A DNA stretch of 64,000 nt from CAZFLM01 sp964519955 (lineage in GTDB: Bacteria > Armatimonadota > Chthonomonadetes > Chthonomonadales > CAJBBX01). How positions within the stretch are numbered: position 1 is the stretch's first letter; each line of letters begins with the position of its first letter. Where the stretch lies: the NCBI GenBank assembly GCA_964519955.1, contig CAZFLM010000005.1, forward strand, positions 62,001 through 126,000. Direction: 5' to 3'. Made by a program: the position numbers and the translations under genes. The notes under the pieces are model-generated. The model had not been told where the DNA came from. It ran no database searches and saw only the letters and a program-made list of their open reading frames with translations. Shown here one piece after another: positions 7,917 to 15,437 of the stretch.

Positions 7917-8713
7917 GCATCCAGCGGTTCCGGACCAAGCTGACCATCGCGCATGGTGAGGACCGGCGCCTGACCTGCGTCCTGGATGTCGACCCGACCC
8001 TGGCATCGATCAGCCGGTCGTGCCGCAACTTCCTCGAGCTGGAGCTGGCCACCTTCGAGAGCTGGCTGCTGCGCGGCGACGAGCAGCCCGAGGCGTGGGC
8101 GAGGCTGCGCGCGGACAACAGGCGCCGGTTCAACGAGCTGGCTGCCCAGGCGCAACAGCGGCCCTTCACGCGGCGCGGACCGTGGGTCGTCGGAGGCCCG
8201 CTCGGGTTCAAGGCGGCTATGATGGCCTTCAGCGCTCTGGTCGTTCCGCCTGCCTGCCTGGTGTGGGGTCCGCGGATCCTGGTCCCGCTTCTCCGCGCAG
8301 CACACGGACGCACCGTCGACTCGCTGGACACGTTCGAGCGGGTCATGTTCGGCCCTGTGATGGCTACCGTGATGTTCGCCATGTTCGGTGGGATGGCGGT
8401 GTGGATGAACAACCTGCGCCGTGGCACGTCACGCTGCGTCACGCTGGACGAGGCCGCGGCCAAGCAGGGCGTTAGCGCACAGGAGCTGGAGGAATCGCTG
8501 GCAGCACGCGGCGTACAGCCGAAGTACATTCTGAATGGCGACCCCGCCTACTTGCCGGACGATGTCGATGCCGCGCTCAGGCTGCTCAGGCCGGCCTCCG
8601 CACCGGATGGCGCGCTCCTGCGCCCAACCGCCGCCCAGCCCGCCTCCGGCGACACGCTGGTGAGGCCGGTCGCGGCTTGGCCCGAACAGCGCCTCGACCA
8701 GTCCAACCGGTAG
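7757..8713 (+). CDS. Two-helix membrane protein with HTH-like segment and LLRPA tail (paralogue C)
   Basis: This 318-residue distant paralogue of 2488-3465 and 3462-4406 has the same order of parts. The N-terminal domain has FSRTFAV, a MQYWRERGVRFG helix and RGRRGSLWG. Two hydrophobic helices lie at about 157-180 and 198-216. An HTH-like segment follows (TLDEAAAKQGVSAQELEESL), then the tail RLLRPAS, ALLRPTA and TLVRPVA. The start at 7757 is supported by GGAGG eight bases upstream, so the 5' end overlaps the extended PIN frame by 160 bases. Position next to toxin modules recurs for this family in the window. Function unknown. Confidence 0.72.
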   Translation: MEFSRTFAVAGWDDETRARAMQYWRERGVRFGASTGEMLRGRRGSLWGNGWGLSIQRFRTKLTIAHGEDRRLTCVLDVDPTLASISRSCRNFLELELATFESWLLRGDEQPEAWARLRADNRRRFNELAAQAQQRPFTRRGPWVVGGPLGFKAAMMAFSALVVPPACLVWGPRILVPLLRAAHGRTVDSLDTFERVMFGPVMATVMFAMFGGMAVWMNNLRRGTSRCVTLDEAAAKQGVSAQELEESLAARGVQPKYILNGDPAYLPDDVDAALRLLRPASAPDGALLRPTAAQPASGDTLVRPVAAWPEQRLDQSNR

Positions 8714-8744
8714 CCCACCCCTACCCCGCAAAGGAGCCCAACGC

Positions 8745-9278
8745 ATGCCCACCGCCCTCACGCTCGTCCTCTGCGACCAGCAGCCTGCGCTCATCCGTGC
8801 CTGGCGGCGCGAGTTCGCTGCGCACCCCGACGTCGAGGTGCGCCTTCGGGATCTGCTGGATGTGGAGGCGGACGCCTACGTGTCGCCTGCGAACAGCCTG
8901 GGCATCATGGATGGCGGCATCGATGCGGAGTTGGCGGCGCGGTTCCCGGGCGTCGAGCGGCGCGTGCAGGAGGCCATCTCCGAGCTTGGCGGGGTGCTGC
9001 CGGTCGGCGAAGCGCTGGTGGTCGAGACGGACGACTACGAGGTGCCCTACCTGGTCTGCGCGCCGACGATGCAGGCGCCGTCGAACGTGAGCCACACCAG
9101 CAACGCGTTCCGGGCGATGGCGGCGCTGCTACGGGCAGTCGAGGAGTTCAACGCTGCGAACGACGGCCCCATCGAGGTCGTCGCCGTCCCGGGCCTCTGC
9201 ACCGGCGTCGGCGCGATGGCCCCGGACGATGCGGCGATGCAGATGGCCCGCGCGTACGGGGACTGGGCGGAGCGCTGA
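8745..9278 (+). CDS. Macrodomain protein (ADP-ribose binding)
   Basis: The single domain of 177 residues has the macrodomain core: DAYVSPANSLGIMDGGID (43-60), where the Asn and the Gly-rich loop bind ADP-ribose, an AISELGG helix, GEALVVETDD and the late VAVPGLCTGVGAM loop (about 147-160). Macrodomains bind or hydrolyse ADP-ribose, O-acetyl-ADP-ribose or ADP-ribosylated macromolecules. No ADP-ribosyltransferase partner is adjacent, so this is an orphan rather than a DarTG-type pair. GGAG lies nine bases before the ATG. Two tandem palindromes follow the stop. Confidence 0.85.
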   Translation: MPTALTLVLCDQQPALIRAWRREFAAHPDVEVRLRDLLDVEADAYVSPANSLGIMDGGIDAELAARFPGVERRVQEAISELGGVLPVGEALVVETDDYEVPYLVCAPTMQAPSNVSHTSNAFRAMAALLRAVEEFNAANDGPIEVVAVPGLCTGVGAMAPDDAAMQMARAYGDWAER

Positions 9279-9283
9279 CTGCA

Positions 9284-9338
9284 TTTGTCCCTTCTGGAAG
9301 GACGTATCCGGCCATGTTTGTCCTTCTGCGAAGGACAA
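9284..9338. repeat. Two tandem GTCCTTC/GAAGGAC palindromes
   Basis: The sequence TTGTCCTTC-TGC-GAAGGACAA (9318-9338) is a perfect 9-bp stem with a 3-base loop. A weaker copy, TGTCCCTTC-TG-GAAGGACG, begins at about 9286. They directly follow the macrodomain stop and could act as a terminator or as protein-binding sites. Confidence 0.55.
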
Positions 9339-9360
9339 GACGCCGCGGCCGCCGACCGTG

Positions 9361-9440
9361 CCGCTCGCGCCCGGGCAGGAACCGGCAGCACTGGCCGCCC
9401 GAGGCGAGACACGTGCCCCAGCGGGAGGCCGGTGGAGGGC
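9361..9440 (-). pseudogene. Remnant copy of the DUF4395 3' end
   Basis: On the minus strand this stretch encodes PASRW..CLASGGQCCRFL, the same C-terminal signature as the intact DUF4395 gene at 10198-10659. A 28-bp core (9375-9402) is identical to 10215-10242, with patchy identity on either side. The rest of the gene is absent. The remnant and the intact gene bracket the minus-strand PIN module. Confidence 0.6.
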
Positions 9441-9449
9441 TGGCTCCTG

Positions 9450-9866
9450 TCATCGTTGGATCAGGACCTCGAAGCCCTCTTGCGCGAAGTGGTGGTCATT
9501 GGTGAGCACCTGGCTGATGGCTAGAACGCGCATCGTCTGCATCGAGATGCAGTCCACCAGGCTGTACGTCTTGTCCGCGCGGGCCTCGTAGAGCGCCAGT
9601 CCCCTGGCGAACGACGTGGTCGACTGGGGCAGCACCGGTACGCTGGGGTTGCTCACAATGGAGCGCACGAGGCGGACCGCAAGGCAGCGCGTGTGCTGCC
9701 CGAGGCCGGCGAACGCCGAGAGCGTCTCGATCAGCACCTCTTCGGTGGTGACAAGCTGGGCGTCGCCCAGCACAGATGCGGCGCGCACCGAAGGCCCCTG
9801 CCAGGGATCGCCCGGAAGGACCGATGCCACCCAGTACAGGGTGTCCGCGTAGATCCGCGTACTCAC
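9450..9866 (-). CDS. PIN-domain toxin
   Basis: This 138-residue protein has the length of a single PIN domain. Acidic positions expected for the nuclease are Asp8 (IYADTL), Glu43 or Glu47 (TTEEVLIETL), Asp98 or Asp105 (RADKTYSLVDC) and Asp124 (TNDHHF). Such toxins cleave RNA, often tRNA or rRNA. Its start overlaps the stop of an 83-residue upstream gene by 4 bases, giving the usual antitoxin-toxin order on the minus strand. The module sits between a DUF4395 remnant and the intact DUF4395 gene, which suggests insertion. Confidence 0.85.
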   Translation of the reverse strand: MSTRIYADTLYWVASVLPGDPWQGPSVRAASVLGDAQLVTTEEVLIETLSAFAGLGQHTRCLAVRLVRSIVSNPSVPVLPQSTTSFARGLALYEARADKTYSLVDCISMQTMRVLAISQVLTNDHHFAQEGFEVLIQR

Positions 9867-10114
9867 TCGCGGCTACCGTACACATAGCGATCAATGTTGT
9901 CCGTTAGGTCGCCAGGTATGAGCGCTAGATCGGCGGGAGTCATCTCGGCGGCAATCTGGGCGAGCACATCGGCGATCGGCCCCGGGCCGGCCGTCTGGCC
10001 CGGCTCGGAAGGCGCCGGCAGGGCGATGACGCGCAGCCTGCCAGGCGGCAGCGCGGAAAGCTGCTCCGATATCTCCTGCCACGTGCCCACTGTGTCCAGC
10101 AGCGCTACCGACAT
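9863..10114 (-). CDS. Antitoxin of the minus-strand PIN module
   Basis: This 83-residue protein begins MSVALLDTVGTWQEISEQLS, then a long polar linker and a C-terminal stretch with DLTDNIDRYVYGSRE. The family was not firmly recognised. It is called an antitoxin from its size and from the 4-base overlap with the PIN gene downstream. An AGGAGG site lies nine bases before the ATG. A TACAAT hexamer (10136-10141, minus strand) could be a -10 box, but it would leave a very short leader. Confidence 0.65.
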   Translation of the reverse strand: MSVALLDTVGTWQEISEQLSALPPGRLRVIALPAPSEPGQTAGPGPIADVLAQIAAEMTPADLALIPGDLTDNIDRYVYGSRE

Positions 10115-10197
10115 ATGCGTCTTCCTCCTGTACCGATTGTACCACGGCTCGGCGGGCGCGCACGGAGTTCGTCAGAGCTACGGAATCGCGCCGCCCC

Positions 10198-10659
10198 CTA
10201 CTCCCCGCGCCCGCGCAGGAACCGGCAGCACTGGCCGCCCGACGCGAGGCAGCTATACCAGCGTGACGCCGGGCAGAAGCCGAGGGCGCCGAGCGTCTTG
10301 AAGCAGGCGACGAAGACCAGCACGCGCCACATGGCGTCCTGCGTACCGGGTCCCGAGAGGTGCGCGACGAGGAGGGGGATGCCCATGGCGAACGTCGCGA
10401 CGCCGTGGCCGAAGCGCATGCCGGCCTTGTCGATGACCACCGGCGAGCTGGGGACGATGCGCTCGATGGTCCACGTGTAGAGCATCACCAGCGGCGCGCG
10501 GCCAACCGTCAGGGTGGTGTTGGCCGCCATGAAGCACGCGCAGATGCCGACGGCCAGCTCGCTCCGCAGGCAGACGCCCAGCCACATCAGCGCCGCCATC
10601 GACCAGCGGCAGAACGCGAACGCGGCGCGGCGAACGGTCACTCCCTCGTAGGCCATCAT
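10198..10659 (-). CDS. DUF4395 family membrane protein
   Basis: The 153-residue protein has several hydrophobic helices (around 10-45, 60-75 and 95-130). It ends with the cysteine-rich CPASRWYSCLASGGQCC motif that ends many DUF4395 proteins. Family members are small inner-membrane proteins of unknown role; the terminal Cys pairs suggest a redox or metal function. The start at 10659 overlaps the stop of the ICMT-like gene (ATGA). It is the last gene of a three-gene minus-strand operon with that methyltransferase and a radical SAM enzyme. Its 3' end is partly duplicated at 9361-9440. Confidence 0.78.
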   Translation of the reverse strand: MMAYEGVTVRRAAFAFCRWSMAALMWLGVCLRSELAVGICACFMAANTTLTVGRAPLVMLYTWTIERIVPSSPVVIDKAGMRFGHGVATFAMGIPLLVAHLSGPGTQDAMWRVLVFVACFKTLGALGFCPASRWYSCLASGGQCCRFLRGRGE

Positions 10660-11285
10660 GGTCCCTTCCTCCCGATGCGCGGCGCGAGCATTCCGACGCG
10701 GCGCCGGTAGTCGGCGTATTGCGGGAAGCGCCGCGCCAGCGCCTCCTCTTCCTGCCTCGCCCGGAAGCGCATCGCCGGCACGAAGACGAGCAGCGCGGCG
10801 GCCAGCGCGGCGGAGTTCTGGTACACGAGCGCCGCGCCGACGAACATCCAGATCAGCGAGGCGTAGAGCGGGTGCCGCACGAGCCCGAAGAGCCCCGTCG
10901 TGACGAGGGTCTGCCCCTCGTAGACGGTCACCTGGTCTGCCCAGTTCGCGCCCAGGTTCGCGCGGCCAAGCACGTTCACCACGGCGCCCGCGACGACCCC
11001 GATGAGCCCGGCCGCGGTGAGCGCCAGGACCACCCCGTGGCTGTCGACGTGTACGACGCCCCACCGCGAGCGGATGAGCAGGTAGTACGCCACGAAGAAC
11101 GCCATCATCGAGGCGGTGGCGACCGGGCTGCGGGTCACCTCGGCAGGCTGGCCGGACCGCCGCACGCGCGCGAAGTTGAGCGCCACGGACGCCAGCACGA
11201 CCGCCACGCACGCCGCCACCACGCGTCCCGCGAACGCCAGCGCCCCGGCGGCGAACGCGTTGTCCGCCCCACCCCACGTCAACAT
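10656..11285 (-). CDS. Isoprenylcysteine carboxyl methyltransferase (ICMT/PEMT) family membrane protein
   Basis: The 209 residues contain about five transmembrane helices. The ICMT/phospholipid methyltransferase C-terminal signature is present: VTTGLFGLVRHPLYASLI, then RARQEEEALARRFPQYADYRRR, where Arg-His-Pro and the Glu-Glu pair bind S-adenosylmethionine and substrate. Bacterial members methylate lipids or other small hydrophobic substrates at the membrane. The start overlaps the stop of the radical SAM gene by 7 bases, and the gene overlaps DUF4395 downstream, so all three are coupled. This suggests a shared membrane-lipid modification task, which is inferred. Confidence 0.82.
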   Translation of the reverse strand: MLTWGGADNAFAAGALAFAGRVVAACVAVVLASVALNFARVRRSGQPAEVTRSPVATASMMAFFVAYYLLIRSRWGVVHVDSHGVVLALTAAGLIGVVAGAVVNVLGRANLGANWADQVTVYEGQTLVTTGLFGLVRHPLYASLIWMFVGAALVYQNSAALAAALLVFVPAMRFRARQEEEALARRFPQYADYRRRVGMLAPRIGRKGP

Positions 11286-12694
11286 CGGACCGCCTCCAGT
11301 TCGAGCTCCTGCGCAGTCACCGCGCCCGGCCGGTGGAACAGGTTGTACGCGGAGAACGGCACGCGCCGGCCGTCCGGCGTCAGCACGTGGACGCACTCCT
11401 TCTTCATCGCCTTCATCTCGAAGTTGTAGCGGTCCAGGAACGAGGCGACCGAGATGCGGAAGACGTTCTCCGTGGCGAAGCCTGGCTTGTTGCGCGCCAC
11501 CAGAGCCTTCGCGCCGAGGCCCGCCAGCGGGACGAAGTCCTTCACGAAGCGCAGGCAGTCGCAGCCCCCCTCGCCGGAGAGCGCCGCGCCCGCCGCGTTC
11601 TTGAGCACATCCTGCGCGTAGAAGGCCAGCGTGTTCGGCAGCAGCGAGACGTACTTGCGCACGTCGGCCTTGCGCGTGATCGGCACGAACCGCGAGCCCT
11701 CGCGGAGCAGCAGCGTGAACGCGACGCGCTCGACGTTGCAGGGGAGTGGGATGAAGTCGTCCGTGCGGATCATTCCGCCGGTCTGCTTCTCCAGGCGCTT
11801 CAGCACACCGGTCAGCGTGACGCGGCGGGAGGGATCGGCGCCATCCGTCCGGCCGAAGAAGGCGAGCGGCTGGAACGAGATGCCCCGCACGATGCTGTCG
11901 CGCATGCCGAACTCGACCAACGCGCCGACCTGGTCGTCGTTCACCCCGCGCTGCACCGTACAGACGAGCGTGACCGGCACGCCGTGGGCGCGCAGGTTGT
12001 CGAGGGCCCGCGCCTTCACCGCGCGCAGGTCGCGGCCACGCAGCGCCTGGTGCGGGCCGGCGGTCAAGCCGTCGAACTGCAGGTAGACCTCGAACCCTTT
12101 GTGGAACTCGGCGAGCGCTGCGGCCAACTCCGGCTCCCGGGCGATGCGCAGGCCGTTCGTGTTCAGCATCACGTAGCGGATGCCGCGGCGGCGCGCCAGG
12201 CGGATGATGTCCAGGATCTCGGGATGCGTGGTCGGCTCGCCGCCGCTGATCTGCAGCACGTCGGCCTTGCCGCCCTCCGCCTCCTGGTACGCGGCCAGCA
12301 TACGGTCGATGGTCGCCAGCGGCAGCAGCTTGCCGGCCCACGCGTTCGCGAAGCAGATCGGGCAGCCCAGGTCGCAGGCGGTGGTCACCTCCAGGAGGCC
12401 GATGCACGTGTGCTGCTCGTGGTCGGGGCAGAGGCCGCAGTCGTGGGGGCACCCCTCGCGAACCTCGGTATCAGCCCGTGTGAACGTGCCGGGCTTGTCG
12501 TACTCACCCCTCCGCAGCCAGAAGGGGGCATCCTCCTCCAGCAGCTCCTCGTGCTCGCCATGCCGGGTACAGCGCTTCAGCAGGTAGACTGCGCCGCCCT
12601 TCAGGACGATCTTCGCCGGGCAGTTGGCCAGACAGGTCGAACACAGGCTGATGGTCATCCCATGGATCACGTACTCGCGCTCGTTCGCAGCCAT
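11279..12694 (-). CDS. Tes/MJ0619-like radical SAM enzyme
   Basis: The 471-residue protein has several cysteine clusters: CSTCLANC (18-25), Cys42, GCPHDCGLCP (81-90) with Cys97, and the radical SAM motif C107-x3-C111-x2-C114. SGGEPT (SAM binding) follows near 157. This combination is typical of the tetraether-lipid synthase (Tes/MJ0619) family, in which archaeal Tes joins lipid tails by radical chemistry at unactivated carbons. Bacterial homologues have been proposed to make membrane-spanning lipids. Here it leads an operon with an ICMT-type methyltransferase and DUF4395. Lipid coupling is the best guess; another radical C-C bond or methylation chemistry is possible. Confidence 0.85.
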   Translation of the reverse strand: MAANEREYVIHGMTISLCSTCLANCPAKIVLKGGAVYLLKRCTRHGEHEELLEEDAPFWLRRGEYDKPGTFTRADTEVREGCPHDCGLCPDHEQHTCIGLLEVTTACDLGCPICFANAWAGKLLPLATIDRMLAAYQEAEGGKADVLQISGGEPTTHPEILDIIRLARRRGIRYVMLNTNGLRIAREPELAAALAEFHKGFEVYLQFDGLTAGPHQALRGRDLRAVKARALDNLRAHGVPVTLVCTVQRGVNDDQVGALVEFGMRDSIVRGISFQPLAFFGRTDGADPSRRVTLTGVLKRLEKQTGGMIRTDDFIPLPCNVERVAFTLLLREGSRFVPITRKADVRKYVSLLPNTLAFYAQDVLKNAAGAALSGEGGCDCLRFVKDFVPLAGLGAKALVARNKPGFATENVFRISVASFLDRYNFEMKAMKKECVHVLTPDGRRVPFSAYNLFHRPGAVTAQELELEAVRC

Positions 12695-12919
12695 CGCTCC
12701 GCCTCCCGCGTTGCCCCCGTACCACGATCATCGTATCACCGTTCCAGTCCGGCTACAATGAGCCGAAGCGACCATCGCCGGTCCTGACTTCCACGTGCCG
12801 AAGGGCCCGCTGGGAGCGGCCGGCATGGGCCATTCGGCCCGCCGGCGCGTTCCGGAATGTTGCGACGCCGATGGAATAACCGCCCGATCCCCGCGTCTAT
12901 GGGCCGGAGGATAGTTGAA

Positions 12920-15043
12920 GTGAGCGATGTCGAGCTGATACAAGCGGTCCTGGGCGGCGACCGGGAAGCCTACGGGAAGCTGATCGCGGCGCACCAGGTG
13001 CGGGTCTACCGCCTGTGTTTCCGCGTCTGCGGGAATGCCGCCGATGCCGAGTGCCTGGCGCACGATGCGTTGGTGGAGGCCTACCTGAAGCTCGACCGCC
13101 TGCGCGACCCGGCGCGGTTCGGCCCGTGGCTGCGCACCATCGCGCTCAACCTGTGCCGCGCGTGGTACCGGCAGCGGCAGCGCGGCGAGACAGCCGACCT
13201 CGAGGATGCCGCCGATGTGGCTGCCGAGGAGCCGCGGAGCCACGGGGCGCTCTACGCCGGGCTAGCGCGCCTCTCGAAGGCCCATCGCCTGGCACTCGTC
13301 CTCCACTACTGGGAGGGGCTCTCGTACGCCGAGGTCGCCCGCTTCCTGGACATCCCTGCCGGCACGGTGATGAGCCGGCTGAGCCGCGCCCGCGACGAGC
13401 TGAAGCGCCTGATGCGAGCGTCGGAGAACGAGGAGGACTTCATGCCACCCGAAGGCGACATCGGACGCGAGGTCGAGGCCGAGATCCGCGTGCTGCTGAG
13501 CATGTTTCGCGATGACCCGAGCGCCAAGGAGCGGCTCAGCATCGTGCTGACGAAGACGCCCGAGCGCCTGCTGACGCTGCTCGGCGAGGGTCCCGGCGAT
13601 GCAACTCTGGACGACCTGGCCACCGTGATGCGGCGCGTGGGACGACCCGGCATCGAGGTCATCGCCGCCTGCGCGGTTGGCGGCTCGGAAGGCAGCGCGG
13701 CCACCGCCACCGACCTCCTGCGGCGTTTCGTGGCGAGTTCGCGGCCGGGCGCCGAGAACCTGGCCACCGCCCGGATCGCGCCGCGCGGGCTGTACATCCT
13801 GGTCGATGCGCTCGTCCATCGGGATGCCGCGCCGCGCGCCAAGGCCGGGCTGCTGCTGGAGCTGCTGCTGGCGTCCGGCAAGAGCGATCAGGCGGCGCTG
13901 CTGTTCCTGAATGCCCTGACCTGCTGCGACGATGACGCGCTGCCCCTGCTGCTGGAGCGGTTCTGGGCGGCCGGCTCGGAGCGCGCGCTGTTCCGCCAGG
14001 CCGACGTGCTGCACGCGCTCTGCCGCACGGGCACGCGCTTCGGCGAGCAACTGCTGGCTCCGCTGAGCGACGATGATGCCGCGCGCCGCGAGCTGGCCCT
14101 GGCCGGCGTCGAAGCGCTCGCTCGCACGCTGCACCCCAATGTCGGGGCAGGCGCGCGGTGGATCGCCGCCGAAGGGGACGACAGCGACGAGCACATCGCG
14201 GTGGACCGCAGACACCGGCGCAAGTGGGCGATGCCGCTGCATGCGGACCGCGACCCGGAGGTGCTCGCGCGGCTCGCGGAAGCGGCGGCAGCCCTCGCCG
14301 GCGACGAGACGGCCGAGGTGCGCGAGCGCGCCATCCGCACGGTCGGGCTGCTGCGCTCTGAAAGGCACGAGGCCGTGGCGGTCGCGGCGCTCGGCAGCGC
14401 CCATGCCGGAACCCGTGCCGCCGCCATCCGGGCCCTGGCGGACATCGGTTCGCCTCGCTGTCTGCAGGCGCTGGCACGGGTCTGCACGGACGCGAGCGAG
14501 GGCGAGCGCCTCGCGGCCATCGAAGCACTGGGCGCTCTCCATGACCCGGCGACGGCGCCCATGCTGGCCGGCCTGCTGCACGACGACAGCGCGACGCTGC
14601 GCAAGAAGGCGTGGGTCGTGCTGCAGTCGTTCGGCCCGGCCGGATGCCTGGCAGCGCTCGATGCGGCCGGCCCGACGCCGCAGTGGCTGCAGGCGCCGGT
14701 GGCGTCGCTGCGACGGACTGCAGCACGCAAGGCCCATGCCGAGGAGGTGGCCGCGCAGTCGGCAGGCGCATTCCGCATGGCCGACGTCGTGCGTGGCGAG
14801 AACCGGCCGGCCAACTTCCTGACGCTGGAGGACGCGATCCTCGCGCTGCCGGGCCCCGGCCCGTTCGACGAGATCGAGATCACCCGCCTCATCGGCAGGG
14901 CGTGCTTCGACTACTCGAGCGCCAGGCGGTTCCTCGTCGAGGAGGGCCTGGTCGAACGTGAGCGCGGCATGTACACGCTGACGGAGATGGGTGAGGTGGT
15001 CTGGCGCGTCGAGCGGTTCATCGCGCAGGGAGTCCGGGCGTAG
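12920..15043 (+). CDS. ECF sigma factor with long HEAT-repeat and winged-helix C-terminal extension
   Basis: The GTG start at 12920 is preferred because GGAGG lies nine bases upstream and the protein then begins SDVELIQAVLGGD, as ECF factors do; an open frame continues to ATG 12857. Residues 5-85 are sigma region 2 and 110-165 are region 4 (YWEGLSYAEVARFLDIPAGT, then SRLSRARDEL). About 540 further residues follow. They include regular helical repeats of HEAT type (about 390-580), with EVRERAIRTVGLL and TRAAAIRALADIG units, and a final winged-helix-like domain (about 640-705, resembling DUF2087) with LVEEGLVERERGMYTL. ECF proteins are normally about 190 residues. No anti-sigma gene is adjacent, so the extension may do the sensing. 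Confidence 0.85.
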   Translation: MSDVELIQAVLGGDREAYGKLIAAHQVRVYRLCFRVCGNAADAECLAHDALVEAYLKLDRLRDPARFGPWLRTIALNLCRAWYRQRQRGETADLEDAADVAAEEPRSHGALYAGLARLSKAHRLALVLHYWEGLSYAEVARFLDIPAGTVMSRLSRARDELKRLMRASENEEDFMPPEGDIGREVEAEIRVLLSMFRDDPSAKERLSIVLTKTPERLLTLLGEGPGDATLDDLATVMRRVGRPGIEVIAACAVGGSEGSAATATDLLRRFVASSRPGAENLATARIAPRGLYILVDALVHRDAAPRAKAGLLLELLLASGKSDQAALLFLNALTCCDDDALPLLLERFWAAGSERALFRQADVLHALCRTGTRFGEQLLAPLSDDDAARRELALAGVEALARTLHPNVGAGARWIAAEGDDSDEHIAVDRRHRRKWAMPLHADRDPEVLARLAEAAAALAGDETAEVRERAIRTVGLLRSERHEAVAVAALGSAHAGTRAAAIRALADIGSPRCLQALARVCTDASEGERLAAIEALGALHDPATAPMLAGLLHDDSATLRKKAWVVLQSFGPAGCLAALDAAGPTPQWLQAPVASLRRTAARKAHAEEVAAQSAGAFRMADVVRGENRPANFLTLEDAILALPGPGPFDEIEITRLIGRACFDYSSARRFLVEEGLVERERGMYTLTEMGEVVWRVERFIAQGVRA

Positions 15044-15437
15044 CGCAGATGCCGTTCGGCTAGCCAGTCCGCGACGGCGGACCAGGCCTGGACGATGCGC
15101 GAGCGCCGTGGTCGGATGGGCCTGAGCCTGCCCTGAGTTCGCCGAAGGGTGCCCGTCCAGCGCGACTCGTCAATAGGCCGGGCTGACGCCCTTCGCAGGC
15201 GCGGCTTCAGTCACCGGCGCCCCGGAACCGAGCCTAACCGAGAGGGGCGGGATCACGCCAACGTGCGGTCCCGCCCACCTCGGCGCCAGCGGATTCGCAC
15301 ACGACAACTCGTCAACACGTGCCCCCTTAACTCGCTCTTAGCAATCATGCGCCACAATGATTCCGAGGGCGAGACGATGCCGCTCCACCGACCCCCGCGA
15401 CACGGCACCCAGCCCATCTCACCGAGGTGATCCGCCC
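15044..15437. other. Intergenic region with dispersed repeat copy 2
   Basis: No convincing gene is present. At 15101-15178 it carries a second copy of the dispersed hairpin repeat. That copy is interrupted by about 26 bases around 15124-15149 with the sequence GCCTGCCCTGAGTTCGCCGA, which resembles short interspersed repeats of many environmental genomes. The short open frame at 15149-15430 has no coding character. GAGGTGA (15424-15430) is the ribosome site of the next gene. Confidence 0.5.

Noticed and set aside
8745..10114. DarTG-like system made of the macrodomain and its neighbour
   Set aside because: The adjacent minus-strand genes are a PIN toxin and its antitoxin; no DarT-type ADP-ribosyltransferase motif is present, and orientation and spacing do not fit.
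15149..15430. 93-residue plus-strand open frame before the phosphatase
   Set aside because: No ribosome site, no hydrophobic or domain pattern, and it overlaps the dispersed repeat.
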